DNA of 64,000 nt, taken from contig NZ_JAKLLN010000001.1 of the NCBI RefSeq assembly GCF_023150065.1, positions 316,545 to 380,544 on the forward strand. Reading direction: 5' to 3'. Below are positions 19,821-27,859 of the stretch, piece by piece; the first letter of the stretch is position 1; the number at the start of each line of letters is the position of its first letter. Below the pieces are notes generated by a model. It searched no databases, was not told the DNA's origin, and worked only from the letters and a program-made list of their open reading frames with translations. This DNA is from Zoogloea sp. (GTDB taxonomy: Bacteria; Pseudomonadota; Gammaproteobacteria; Burkholderiales; Rhodocyclaceae). The translations under genes were made by a program, and so were the position numbers.

Positions 19821-21065
19821 ATGAAACGAGTTGATGATTTCCGTTTGCGCTTCGGCAAGCAGGAGTTGGTGCCAATCGTGATCGGCGGCATGGGGGTGGA
19901 TATCTCCACTGCAGATCTGGCACTGGAGGCTGCTCGCCTGGGCGGGATCGGTCACATCTCGGATGCAATGGTCAAGACGGTCGCGGACCGTCGCTTCAAT
20001 ACCAAGTACGTCAAGGACAAGCTGAAGCAGTACAAGTATAACGTCGCCAACTCGGACAAGTCTGTTGTCCAGTTCGATCTCGGTCAGCTTGCCGAGGCCA
20101 CCCGTCTGCATGTGGGGCGCACCATGGAGGCCAAGCGTGGGTCGGGCATGGTCTTCGTGAACTGCATGGAAAAGCTGACCATGAACGCACCGAAGGAGAC
20201 TCTTCGCGTGCGCCTCGCTTCCGCGCTCGATGCGGGGGCCGACGGCATTACCCTGGCCGCGGGTCTTCATCTCGGCTCCTTCGCGCTGATCGAAGACCAT
20301 CCGCGTTTCCGCGACGCGAAGCTCGGCATCATCGTGTCCTCCCTTCGCGCATTGCAGTTGTTCCTGCGCAAGAGTGCCCGCACCAACCGCATGCCTGACT
20401 ACGTGGTGGTTGAAGGCCCGCTGGCGGGGGGGCACCTGGGTTTCGGCATGGACTGGGCCAAATATGACCTGGCCACCATCGTCGCCGAGATCCAGGCCTG
20501 GCTGATTGCCGAGAAGCTCGATATTCCCCTGATTCCGGCGGGCGGCATCTTCACCGGTAGCGACGCGGTGTCCTTCCTTGAGAATGGCGCGGGTGCCGTC
20601 CAGGTTGCCACGCGTTTCACCGTGACCCACGAATGCGGTCTGCCCGAGGATGTCCAGCAGCACTATTTCAAGGCCAGCGAGGACGAGATCGTGGTGAACC
20701 AGATTTCACCGACGGGCTATCCGATGCGCATGCTGACCGGGAGTCCGGCAATCGGCTCCGGCATCCGCCCCAACTGTGAGGCGTATGGCTACCTTCTCGA
20801 CAGTACCGGCAACTGTTCCTACATCGATGCCTATAACCGGCAGGTGGAGCTGCACCCGGGCGTAAAGAAGATCTCGGTGATGGAGAAGACCTGCATGTGT
20901 ACGCACATGCGCAATTTCGACCTGTGGACCTGCGGGCACTACACGTATCGCCTGAAAGACACTTCCCGCAAAGGTGAGGACGGTAATTACCAGATCCTTA
21001 CTGCCGAGCATGTGTTCAAGGACTACCAGTTCAGCACGGACAACGCGCTCGCACTGCCGGATTGA
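19821..21065 (+). CDS. Nitronate-monooxygenase-family flavoprotein with Cys-rich C-terminus
   Basis: TIM-barrel flavoenzyme of the nitronate monooxygenase / 2-nitropropane dioxygenase family, 414 residues. Family features are IVIGGMGVDIS at the start, EGPLAGGHLG near 198-206 (flavin and substrate loop), IPAGGIFTG near 238-246 and AGAVQVATRF near 257-266. It is longer than the usual 320-350 residues: the last 100 residues carry Cys319, Cys332, Cys358, Cys360 and Cys371 (TCMCTH ... TCGHY), unlike a simple NMO and suggestive of a metal or Fe-S site. The substrate is unknown. It ends in a bidirectional terminator shared with the convergent lyase gene. Confidence 0.82.
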   Translation: MKRVDDFRLRFGKQELVPIVIGGMGVDISTADLALEAARLGGIGHISDAMVKTVADRRFNTKYVKDKLKQYKYNVANSDKSVVQFDLGQLAEATRLHVGRTMEAKRGSGMVFVNCMEKLTMNAPKETLRVRLASALDAGADGITLAAGLHLGSFALIEDHPRFRDAKLGIIVSSLRALQLFLRKSARTNRMPDYVVVEGPLAGGHLGFGMDWAKYDLATIVAEIQAWLIAEKLDIPLIPAGGIFTGSDAVSFLENGAGAVQVATRFTVTHECGLPEDVQQHYFKASEDEIVVNQISPTGYPMRMLTGSPAIGSGIRPNCEAYGYLLDSTGNCSYIDAYNRQVELHPGVKKISVMEKTCMCTHMRNFDLWTCGHYTYRLKDTSRKGEDGNYQILTAEHVFKDYQFSTDNALALPD

Positions 21066-21083
21066 TTTCCGGCAGCCCTGAAT

Positions 21084-21120
21084 AACAAAAAAGCCCGGTA
21101 TTCAGCCGGGCTTTTTTGTT
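21084..21120. terminator. Bidirectional terminator between convergent genes
   Basis: A 15-bp perfect inverted repeat (AACAAAAAAGCCCGG and its complement) around a 7-nt loop gives a GC stem with A-tract on one side and T-tract on the other, so it can stop transcription from both the plus-strand flavoprotein gene and the minus-strand lyase gene. Confidence 0.92.
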
Positions 21121-21143
21121 GCCTGCCTGCGCGCTGCACTGGC

Positions 21144-22133
21144 TCAGAAGAAGCGTGTGGCCGCTTCTGGGGGCAGGTCCATGCCGGTTGCACGGGCACG
21201 TTTCAGGAGTTCCCAGTAATAGCGGTAGGAAGCCCGGTCATGGAGTTTTCCGGCGTGCTGTATCGGCCCCCAGCCTGCATCCTGGGCTGCGATCAGGATG
21301 GCGGCGGCGTCCTCGACCTCGGAGAAGTCCGGGCGCATGGCTTCGACGATGGGGACGATCTGATTCGGGTGGATGCTCCACATGCGCAGGTAGCCGAATT
21401 CCCGGCGCGCTCTTTCGGCGTCGCGGCGGATGTAATCCAGGTCTTTCAGCTCGGTGGTCACGTTGTGGGAAGGCACCACACCGTTGGCCAGCGAGGCTGC
21501 GGCAATGTCGCACTTGGCGCGGGCTACCAGGGGGTGATCGAACTGTCCGGGGCTACGCATGGCGCTGCCGGGGATGGCGCCGTGGTGTCCGCTGACGAAA
21601 TCCATCAGGCCGAAATCGAGAGACTCGACCCTGTCGAGTGCGGCGATATCCCACGCGTCCCGAAGTGCGCCGTGAGTTTCGATCAGGACGTGGACAGGGA
21701 TTTCCCTGTCGATCCCGTGCCGTTCTTCGGCGTTGCGGATGCTCTCGATCTGGCGCGCGGCATCGGCGACGCTGCGCGGCTTGGGAATGGTCAGAAAGGC
21801 CAGGCGACGCCCGGCGCGACTGACCAGAATCTCCACGTCCTGCTCCCAGTGCGGGTGGGTGATGTCATGAATGCGTGCGCCGACCCGGCCGAAGCGATTT
21901 TCGTCGGACATCACCAGCGCCGCGGCCATCTCCGCATGTGCCGCTTCGGCTCCGGCATGGGCACCATCCTCACAGTCGCAGGTGATGTCGAAGACGGGGC
22001 CGAGCTCCTGCTGCAGCGTCAGCGCCTTGCGCATCAGCTTTTCGCTGCCGGCGTAGTGGTCGACGGCGGGGAGGACGGGGAAGGGCTTTTCACCCTGGAA
22101 GAGCACGTGCTCGGGATGGGGCAGGGAGGACAT
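21144..22133 (-). CDS. HpcH/HpaI (CitE-like) aldolase / CoA-ester lyase family protein
   Basis: Protein of 329 residues of the citrate-lyase-beta / malyl-CoA-lyase superfamily, which cleave or form beta-hydroxyacyl-CoA esters with Mg. Visible: VFDITCDCEDGAHAG near residue 50 (acidic Mg site), VHVLIETHGALRDA near 150 (conserved Glu), and IHPNQIVPIVEAM near 260. It sits 116 bp downstream of mdh in the same orientation, but a strong terminator separates them. A malyl-, citramalyl- or citryl-CoA substrate is plausible next to TCA genes but cannot be decided from sequence. Confidence 0.8.
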   Translation of the reverse strand: MSSLPHPEHVLFQGEKPFPVLPAVDHYAGSEKLMRKALTLQQELGPVFDITCDCEDGAHAGAEAAHAEMAAALVMSDENRFGRVGARIHDITHPHWEQDVEILVSRAGRRLAFLTIPKPRSVADAARQIESIRNAEERHGIDREIPVHVLIETHGALRDAWDIAALDRVESLDFGLMDFVSGHHGAIPGSAMRSPGQFDHPLVARAKCDIAAASLANGVVPSHNVTTELKDLDYIRRDAERARREFGYLRMWSIHPNQIVPIVEAMRPDFSEVEDAAAILIAAQDAGWGPIQHAGKLHDRASYRYYWELLKRARATGMDLPPEAATRFF

Positions 22134-22184
22134 ATGTGAAGTGGGCAGGGTGCAGATGGGCGGAGATTAGCAAAAACCGGTCAA

Positions 22185-22217
22185 CAAAAAAACGCGGGGG
22201 CGTTTCCGCCCCCGCGT
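22185..22217 (-). terminator. Rho-independent terminator after mdh
   Basis: A perfect 11-bp GC stem (ACGCGGGGGCG / CGCCCCCGCGT) with a TTTC loop on the plus strand, followed on the minus strand by a run of seven or eight T. It is 33 bp after the mdh stop. Confidence 0.92.
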
Positions 22218-22249
22218 CTGATCCTGCGGCAGGATGCTGTCGGGCGTGA

Positions 22250-23242
22250 TCAGCCCAGCAGATCCTTGACGCCGTCACGCTCTTCGAGGAGTTCGTTGAG
22301 GGTGTGGGTCATGCGCTCGCGGGAGAACTGATCGATCTCCAGGCCCTGAACGATCTTGTATTCGCCGTTTTCGGTGGTGACCGGGAAACCGTAGATGATG
22401 CCTTCGGGGATGCCGTAGGAGCCGTCGGACGGGATGCCCATGGTGACCCATTCGCCGTTGGAGCCGAGCACCCAGTCACGGATGTGGTCGATGGCGGCAT
22501 TGGCGGCGGAGGCGGCGGAGGAGAGGCCGCGGGCTTCGATGATCGCAGCGCCACGCTTGCCGACGGTCGGCAGGAACACGTCGCGGTTCCATGCTTCGTC
22601 ATTCACCAGCGCCGGCACCTTGTCGCCGTTGGAGGTGGTGAAGCGGTAGTCGGCGTACATCGTGGGGGAGTGGTTGCCCCAGACGACCAGGTTCTTCAGG
22701 CTGGACACTTCACGGCCGGTCTTGCCAGCGAGCTGGGACAGGGCGCGGTTGTGGTCCAGGCGCAGCATGCCGGTGAAGTTCTTGGCATTGACGCGGCCGT
22801 ACTTGACGGCGATTTCCTTGGCAATGTAGGCGTTGGTGTTGCAGGGGTTGCCGACAACCAGGACCTTGACGTCGGGGCTGGCGTGCTGGCCGATGGCTGC
22901 GCCCTGGACGGTGAAGATCTTGGCGTTTTCGGTCAGCAGGTCCTTGCGCTCCATGCCGGGGCCGCGGGGGCGGGCGCCGACGAGCAGGCACACCTGAGCG
23001 TCCTTGAAGGCGACGTTGGGGTCGTCAGTGGCGACCATGCCGGCCAGCAGCGGGAAGGCACAGTCTTCCAGTTCCATCATCACGCCCTTGACAGCCTTCT
23101 GGGCTTGGGGGAGGTCGAGGAGCTGAAGGATGACGGGCTGATCCTTGCCCAGCATTTCACCGCTGGCGATGCGGAACAGGAGGCTGTAACCGATCTGGCC
23201 GGCGGCGCCGGTGACTGCGACACGAACGGGGGCTTTTGCCAT
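22250..23242 (-). CDS. mdh: Malate dehydrogenase (NAD)
   Basis: TCA-cycle enzyme oxidising malate to oxaloacetate, 330 residues. It has the nucleotide-binding start [21 protein letters not shown], the Arg-bearing mobile loop [38 protein letters not shown], and catalytic His in [13 protein letters not shown]. This is the MDH type with a 'cytoplasmic-like' TGAAGQIGY motif, common in betaproteobacteria. It is divergent from gntR and the sdh operon and has its own promoter and terminator, so it is monocistronic. Confidence 0.97.
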   Translation of the reverse strand: MAKAPVRVAVTGAAGQIGYSLLFRIASGEMLGKDQPVILQLLDLPQAQKAVKGVMMELEDCAFPLLAGMVATDDPNVAFKDAQVCLLVGARPRGPGMERKDLLTENAKIFTVQGAAIGQHASPDVKVLVVGNPCNTNAYIAKEIAVKYGRVNAKNFTGMLRLDHNRALSQLAGKTGREVSSLKNLVVWGNHSPTMYADYRFTTSNGDKVPALVNDEAWNRDVFLPTVGKRGAAIIEARGLSSAASAANAAIDHIRDWVLGSNGEWVTMGIPSDGSYGIPEGIIYGFPVTTENGEYKIVQGLEIDQFSRERMTHTLNELLEERDGVKDLLG

Positions 23243-23361
23243 TGTTGATACTCCCTCAAGGAAAGAAGTGTTATCGATTCGATACTGCTGCTTCGCGCCG
23301 CCTTCCAGCTGTCGCGATGGTGGTTGAACACTCGATCAGTGCCTGACCGGTCAACAGATGA

Positions 23362-23390
23362 ATCGTATGGACATTTTTCAAGGCTGTCAA
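23362..23390 (-). promoter_or_regulatory. Candidate sigma-70 promoter of mdh
   Basis: On the minus strand TTGACA (23385-23390), exactly 17 bp, then TACGAT (23362-23367). Expected transcription start is about 110 bp before the mdh ATG. The octamer GTATGGAC at 23365-23372, a near match to the HutC-type site GT-N-TA-N-AC, overlaps the -10, suggesting control by the adjacent GntR protein. Confidence 0.75.
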
Positions 23391-23400
23391 TTCCATGTCT

Positions 23401-23427
23401 GATGTCTTATATAAGATAAAAGACATC
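23401..23427. promoter_or_regulatory. Palindromic element upstream of gntR
   Basis: Two nested dyads: a perfect 12-bp palindrome TCTTATATAAGA (23405-23416), and outer arms GATGTCTT (23401-23408) and AAGACATC (23420-23427) with 11 bp between. AT-rich and positioned 40 bp before the gntR start and just upstream of the mdh -35, it is a candidate operator or part of the gntR promoter. Confidence 0.55.
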
Positions 23428-23465
23428 CCATGGACTGCTCTGAAAAAGTGTGATTCAATACATGA

Positions 23466-24194
23466 ATGCGACCCGAATCGCCCACCTTCAGCCCCCTGTA
23501 CCGTCAGATCAAGAATCTGATGTTGAACGCTTTGGAGTCCGCCGAGTGGCGGCCGGGGCAGGCCATTCCCAGCGAGCAGGAACTCGCCCTGCGCTTCAAT
23601 GTGAGTCAAGGCACCGTCCGCAAGGCCATTGACGAAATGGCGGCGGAAAATCTGCTTGTCCGCAAGCAGGGCAAGGGAACCTATGTGGCTTCCCATAATG
23701 ACCCCCGCGCGCTTTTCCGCTTTCTTCGCCTCGTGCCGGTGGATGGCGATCTTGCTCACCCCCAGAGTGTGCCCCTTGATTGCTGGAAAGCCAAGGCGGG
23801 AAATGAAGCTGCACGCATGCTGGGGATTGAGTTGGGTGCTCCGGTGACGATTCTGCGGCGATTGCTGAAGTTCTCGGGGCGGCCTGTTGTCATCGACGAA
23901 ATCTATCTCCCGGGCGAGATCTTCCACGGATTGACGATGGAGGTTCTCCAGGGGGCGCATGGTTCCCTGTACAGCCTCTTCGAGACTCGCTTCGGGGTGC
24001 GCATGATTCGCGCCGAAGAGCGTATCCGTGCCGTGGCGGCCGACCGCATGACCAGTGAAACGCTGGGGGTTGTGGAGGGGACTCCGCTGCTGTCGGTGGA
24101 GCGTGTCACTTATACCTACGGTGACAGGCCGGTCGAGTGGCGGCGTGGTCTTTATTCAACAGCCGATCACTATTATCTGAACGAGCTTAATTGA
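23466..24194 (+). CDS. GntR-family transcriptional regulator, HutC subfamily
   Basis: Regulator of 242 residues. The winged helix (about 10-75) begins SPLYRQIKNLMLNAL and contains IPSEQELALRFNVSQGTVRKAIDEM and the wing RKQGKGTYVAS. Residues about 95-235 form a UTRA (chorismate-lyase-like) ligand domain typical of HutC regulators, which sense small metabolites. It stands between divergent mdh and the sdh-gltA-odh genes, so it probably controls the TCA cycle. Ligand unknown; a TCA acid or CoA ester is a guess. ATG 23466-23468 is 3 bp in from a second, out-of-frame ATG. Confidence 0.92.
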   Translation: MRPESPTFSPLYRQIKNLMLNALESAEWRPGQAIPSEQELALRFNVSQGTVRKAIDEMAAENLLVRKQGKGTYVASHNDPRALFRFLRLVPVDGDLAHPQSVPLDCWKAKAGNEAARMLGIELGAPVTILRRLLKFSGRPVVIDEIYLPGEIFHGLTMEVLQGAHGSLYSLFETRFGVRMIRAEERIRAVAADRMTSETLGVVEGTPLLSVERVTYTYGDRPVEWRRGLYSTADHYYLNELN

Positions 24195-24241
24195 TTGATT
24201 TGAATTGGCAGGGGTGCCCGGCCTGTCAGTGGTTGGTAAGG

Positions 24242-24256
24242 GTATATACTTATAAT
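24242..24256 (+). promoter_or_regulatory. Candidate sdhC promoter -10 with HutC-type operator
   Basis: GTATATAC (24242-24249) fits the GT-N-TA-N-AC operator pattern of HutC regulators exactly and is itself palindromic. It abuts a perfect -10 TATAAT (24251-24256), about 57 bp before the sdhC ATG. No good -35 is visible at 17 bp, so an activator or a weak promoter is possible. The rest of the 118-bp gap shows nothing else. Confidence 0.5.
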
Positions 24257-24312
24257 TTTGTCGTGTGGGAAGAGTGCGGCCTTTCGGTCGTAATTTGCTA
24301 GAGGGAATATTT

Positions 24313-24702
24313 ATGGCAGAGGTGATTTTGAAGAAACAGCGCCCGAAGCATCTGGCGCTGAACGAGATCAGGCTTCCGTTACCCGGAAAAGTCTCGATCC
24401 TGCATCGGGTCAGTGGTGTGGGCCTTTTTCTGATGCTTCCGGTGCTGCTTGCGCTTTTCGGTAACAGCGTGGGCTCTCCCGAGTCTTTCGTCTCCTTCAA
24501 GGAAGTCGTCAATAACGTCTTCGTCAAGCTGATCCTGTCGGGTCTGGTGTGGGCGTATCTGCATCATTTCTGCGCGGGCATCCGCTTCCTGCTGCTGGAC
24601 CTTCATGTTGGCGTCGACAAGCAGTCCGCCGTGTCCAGCGCTCGTCTCGTGCTGATCGTCAGCCTCATCCTCACTGTCATTCTGGTGGCCAAAGTATGGT
24701 AA
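24313..24702 (+). CDS. sdhC: Succinate dehydrogenase cytochrome b556 subunit
   Basis: Membrane anchor of complex II, 129 residues, three membrane helices. The quinone-site motif HRVSG (LHRVSGVGLFL) and the haem-ligand helix HHFCAGIRFLLLDLH are present. Start ATG 24313-24315 follows a GAGGG ribosome site; longer upstream reading would enter the promoter. It overlaps sdhD by 7 bp. Confidence 0.95.
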   Translation: MAEVILKKQRPKHLALNEIRLPLPGKVSILHRVSGVGLFLMLPVLLALFGNSVGSPESFVSFKEVVNNVFVKLILSGLVWAYLHHFCAGIRFLLLDLHVGVDKQSAVSSARLVLIVSLILTVILVAKVW

Positions 24703-25043
24703 AGCCTGTCATTGTCGGCGCCCATTACGGTTTCCGTGATTGGCTCGCCCAGCGCGTCACCGCCGTTGTCATGGCGATCTACACCGTCCTCTTCGCAATT
24801 TGCGTGCTGACCATGCCAGATGCCTCCTACGAGAGCTGGCGTGCGATCTTCAGCGGCGGTTTCATGAAGTTTGCAACCTTCCTGTTCTTCATGTCGCTGT
24901 TCTTCCATGCCTGGATCGGCGTGCGGGACATTTTCATGGATTACATCAAGCCGACCGGCATTCGTCTGACCCTGCATTCGGTCGTTGCTCTTCTGCTCGT
25001 CGGCTATGCCGGCTGGGCTGCTCAGATTCTGTGGAGGCTGTAA
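24696..25043 (+). CDS. sdhD: Succinate dehydrogenase membrane anchor subunit
   Basis: Second anchor subunit of complex II, 115 residues and three helices. The HAWIGVRDIFMDYIKPTG segment carries the haem-side His and the Asp-Tyr pair of the quinone site. ATG 24696-24698 lies inside the end of sdhC, so translation is coupled; the sequence MVKPVIVGAHYGFRDW is a typical SdhD start. Its TAA is directly followed by the sdhA GTG. Confidence 0.95.
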   Translation: MVKPVIVGAHYGFRDWLAQRVTAVVMAIYTVLFAICVLTMPDASYESWRAIFSGGFMKFATFLFFMSLFFHAWIGVRDIFMDYIKPTGIRLTLHSVVALLLVGYAGWAAQILWRL

Positions 25044-26837
25044 GTGAAAGTCGCAAAGCATACTTTTGATGCAGTGATCGTCGGCGCTGGTGGCGCTGGC
25101 TTGCGTGCGGCTCTCCAGCTTTCCGAAGCGGGGATGAGAACCGCCGTCCTGACCAAGGTCTTCCCGACCCGCTCCCACACCGTTGCCGCGCAGGGTGGCG
25201 TTGCTGCGTCCCTCGGCAATTCCACCGAGGACAACTGGCACTGGCACATGTACGACACCGTCAAGGGGTCGGACTGGCTGGGCGATCAGGATGCCATCGA
25301 GTTCATGGTCAAGAAGGCCAACGAGGTCGTCGTAGAGCTTGAGCACTTCGGCATGCCCTTCGACCGCACCGATAACGGCAAGATCTACCAGCGCCCCTTC
25401 GGTGGCCACTCCCAGAACTACGGCCAGACCCCGGTGTCCCGCTCCTGTGCGGCAGCCGACCGGACCGGCCATGCCATGCTGCATGCCCTGTACCAGCGCA
25501 ACGTCCGTGCCAACACCCAGTTCTTTGTCGAGTGGATGGCGATGGACCTGATCCGCAACGCGGACGGTGATGTGCTCGGCGTGACGGCCATGGAAATGGA
25601 AACCGGCGAAGTGTCGATCTTCCATGCCAAGGCCACCATCTTCGCCACCGGCGGTGCCGGTCGCATCTACTACAGCTCCACCAACGCCTTCATCAACACC
25701 GGTGACGGTGTCGGTATGGCCGCACGTGCCGGCATTCCGCTGGAAGACATGGAGTTCTGGCAGTTCCACCCCACCGGCGTGGCCGGCGCGGGCGTGCTGA
25801 TCACCGAGGGTGTGCGCGGCGAAGGCGGCATCCTGCGTAACGCCTCCGGCGAGCGCTTCATGGAGCGCTATGCGCCCAACCTGAAGGATCTGGCCTCCCG
25901 CGACGTGGTATCCCGTTCCATGGTGACCGAGATCAATGAGGGCCGCGGCTGTGGTTCCGACAAGGATCACGTGCTCCTCGACATTACCCACCTTTCGCCC
26001 GAGACCATCAACAAGCGCCTGCCCGGCATCCGCGAGATCTCCATCCAGTTCGCTGGCGTTGATCCCATCAAGGCGCCGATCCCCGTGGTTCCGACCTGTC
26101 ACTACCAGATGGGCGGTATTCCGACCAACTACAAGGGTCAGGTCGTGGTGCCGAAGGATGGCAACCCGAACGTGCCCGTGGCGGGCTTCTACGCCGCTGG
26201 CGAATGTGCCTGCGCTTCCGTGCATGGTGCCAACCGTCTCGGCACCAACTCGCTGCTCGATCTGCTGGTGTTCGGCAAGGCCGCCGGTGAGACCGTGGTG
26301 AGTGACTTCAAGTCCGGTCAGCTCACCCTCAAGCCGCTGCCCGAGAACGCTGCCGACGTGTCGTTGGCCCGTATCGCCCGTCTGGAGTCCCAGACCAACG
26401 GCGAGGACGTGCATGAGGTCCGCCTCGAGATGCAGCGCACCATGCAGAAGCATGCTGGTGTGTTCCGTTTTGCGGACATCCTCAAGGAAGGCGTCACCAA
26501 GATTCTGGAAGTCGCCGAGCGCGCCAAGAAGACCCAGATCAAGGACAAGTCCAAGGTCTGGAACACCGCCCGCACCGAGGCTCTCGAACTCGACAACCTG
26601 ATCGAAGTGGCCAAGGCCACCATGATCTCCGCCGAGGCCCGCAAGGAATCCCGTGGTGCCCACGTGCGTGACGATGCGATCGACTGCGCCGAAACCCCGA
26701 ACGGCCGTGACGACAAGAACTGGCTCAAGCACACGCTGTGGTTCAGCGAAGGCAACCGTCTTGATTACAAGCCGGTCAACCTGCAGCCGCTGTCCCCCGA
26801 AGTCGAGCCGATCGCGCTCGCCAAGCGTACCTACTGA
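25044..26837 (+). CDS. sdhA: Succinate dehydrogenase flavoprotein subunit, GTG start
   Basis: Catalytic subunit oxidising succinate to fumarate, 597 residues. The FAD-binding GAGGAGLRAAL motif, the covalent-FAD His in RSHTVAAQGGV, the active-site FHPTG near residue 240, the Arg-bearing LITEGVRGEGG and the capping HGANRLGTNSLLDLLVFG are all present. GTG 25044-25046 immediately follows the sdhD stop, with GGAGG just upstream. Depends on SdhE for flavinylation. Confidence 0.98.
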   Translation: MKVAKHTFDAVIVGAGGAGLRAALQLSEAGMRTAVLTKVFPTRSHTVAAQGGVAASLGNSTEDNWHWHMYDTVKGSDWLGDQDAIEFMVKKANEVVVELEHFGMPFDRTDNGKIYQRPFGGHSQNYGQTPVSRSCAAADRTGHAMLHALYQRNVRANTQFFVEWMAMDLIRNADGDVLGVTAMEMETGEVSIFHAKATIFATGGAGRIYYSSTNAFINTGDGVGMAARAGIPLEDMEFWQFHPTGVAGAGVLITEGVRGEGGILRNASGERFMERYAPNLKDLASRDVVSRSMVTEINEGRGCGSDKDHVLLDITHLSPETINKRLPGIREISIQFAGVDPIKAPIPVVPTCHYQMGGIPTNYKGQVVVPKDGNPNVPVAGFYAAGECACASVHGANRLGTNSLLDLLVFGKAAGETVVSDFKSGQLTLKPLPENAADVSLARIARLESQTNGEDVHEVRLEMQRTMQKHAGVFRFADILKEGVTKILEVAERAKKTQIKDKSKVWNTARTEALELDNLIEVAKATMISAEARKESRGAHVRDDAIDCAETPNGRDDKNWLKHTLWFSEGNRLDYKPVNLQPLSPEVEPIALAKRTY

Positions 26838-26856
26838 GCGTTCCGGAGAATAGAAC

Positions 26857-27570
26857 ATGAGCAGCAAGCGAACCGTACAGTTCAAGATTTACCGCTACGA
26901 TCCGGACAAGGACGACAAGCCGTACATGCAGGACATCTCCGTCGAGCTCGAGGAGTCCGACAAGAAGCTGCTGGACGCGCTGGTCCGCCTGAAGGCCAAA
27001 GACGACACCCTGTCCTTCCGTCGCTCCTGCCGTGAAGGTGTGTGTGGTTCTGACGCCATGAACATCAACGGCAAGAACGGTCTGGCCTGCCTGACCGCCA
27101 TCGACGAGCTGGCCCAGCCGATCACCATCCGTCCGCTGCCCGGCCTGCCGGTTGTGCGTGATGTGATCGTCGACATGACCCAGTTCTTCAAGCAGTACCA
27201 CTCGATCAAGCCGTACCTGATCAACAACGATCCGGCACCCGAGCGCGAGCGCCTGCAGACCCCGGAAGACCGTGAAGAGCTGAATGGCCTTTACGAGTGC
27301 ATCCTGTGCGCCTGCTGTTCCACCAGCTGCCCGTCCTTCTGGTGGAACCCCGACAAGTTCGTCGGCCCCGCCGGCCTGCTGGCTGCGTACCGCTTCCTCG
27401 CGGATACCCGCGACCAGGCTACCGGCGAGCGCCTCGACAACCTCGAGGATCCGTATCGTCTGTTCCGTTGTCACTCGATCATGAACTGCGTCGATGTGTG
27501 CCCGAAGGGTCTCAACCCCACCAAGGCCATCGGCAAGATCAAGGACATGATGCTGCGTCGCGCCGTATGA
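26857..27570 (+). CDS. sdhB: Succinate dehydrogenase iron-sulfur subunit
   Basis: Electron-transfer subunit of complex II, 237 residues. The [2Fe-2S] ligands are in SCREGVCGSDAM and NGLAC, and the [4Fe-4S] and [3Fe-4S] ligands in CILCACCSTSCPSFWW and CHSIMNCVDVCPKGLNP. Starts 19 bp after sdhA; its stop overlaps the sdhE start by 4 bp. Confidence 0.98.
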   Translation: MSSKRTVQFKIYRYDPDKDDKPYMQDISVELEESDKKLLDALVRLKAKDDTLSFRRSCREGVCGSDAMNINGKNGLACLTAIDELAQPITIRPLPGLPVVRDVIVDMTQFFKQYHSIKPYLINNDPAPERERLQTPEDREELNGLYECILCACCSTSCPSFWWNPDKFVGPAGLLAAYRFLADTRDQATGERLDNLEDPYRLFRCHSIMNCVDVCPKGLNPTKAIGKIKDMMLRRAV

Positions 27571-27803
27571 CGCTGAACAGGGGGCGCGTGCGCTGGCAGT
27601 GCCGTCGGGCTCTTCTCGAGCTCGATCTGGTGTTCACGCGTTTCCTCGATCGGCACTTTGATCGTCTGACCGACGATCAACTGGCGGATCTCGACGACCT
27701 GCTGCTGGTCGAGGACCATGACCTCTGGGCCATGGTCAACGGCAGCAGGCCGGTCGAAAAAGATCGCTGGAAGGAAATGGTCGAGCTGCTCCGGGAACGT
27801 TGA
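27567..27803 (+). CDS. sdhE: FAD assembly factor SdhE (RAxxE variant)
   Basis: Small cytoplasmic protein of 78 residues that promotes covalent FAD attachment to SdhA. Recognised by RRALLELDLVFTRFLDRHFD, LTDDQLADLDDLL and DHDLWAMVNG, by its length and by its place after sdhB. The normally conserved RGxxE motif reads Arg14-Ala15-Leu-Leu-Glu18 (codons CGG GCT CTT CTC GAG), so the glycine is replaced by alanine. ATG overlaps the sdhB stop by 4 bp, indicating coupling. Confidence 0.93.
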   Translation: MTLNRGRVRWQCRRALLELDLVFTRFLDRHFDRLTDDQLADLDDLLLVEDHDLWAMVNGSRPVEKDRWKEMVELLRER

Positions 27804-27859
27804 CGGAGCAGCCCGGCCGCTAGGGAGCTGGAGTTTCAACAGGGAAAAGGGACCAAAAC

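Noticed and set aside
22134-22249. Possible mdh-lyase operon
   Set aside because: A strong 11-bp GC stem with a T-run lies between them.
24603-26885. A 760-codon minus-strand frame opposite sdhC-sdhA
   Set aside because: Antisense shadow; the plus strand encodes full succinate dehydrogenase subunits with all catalytic motifs.
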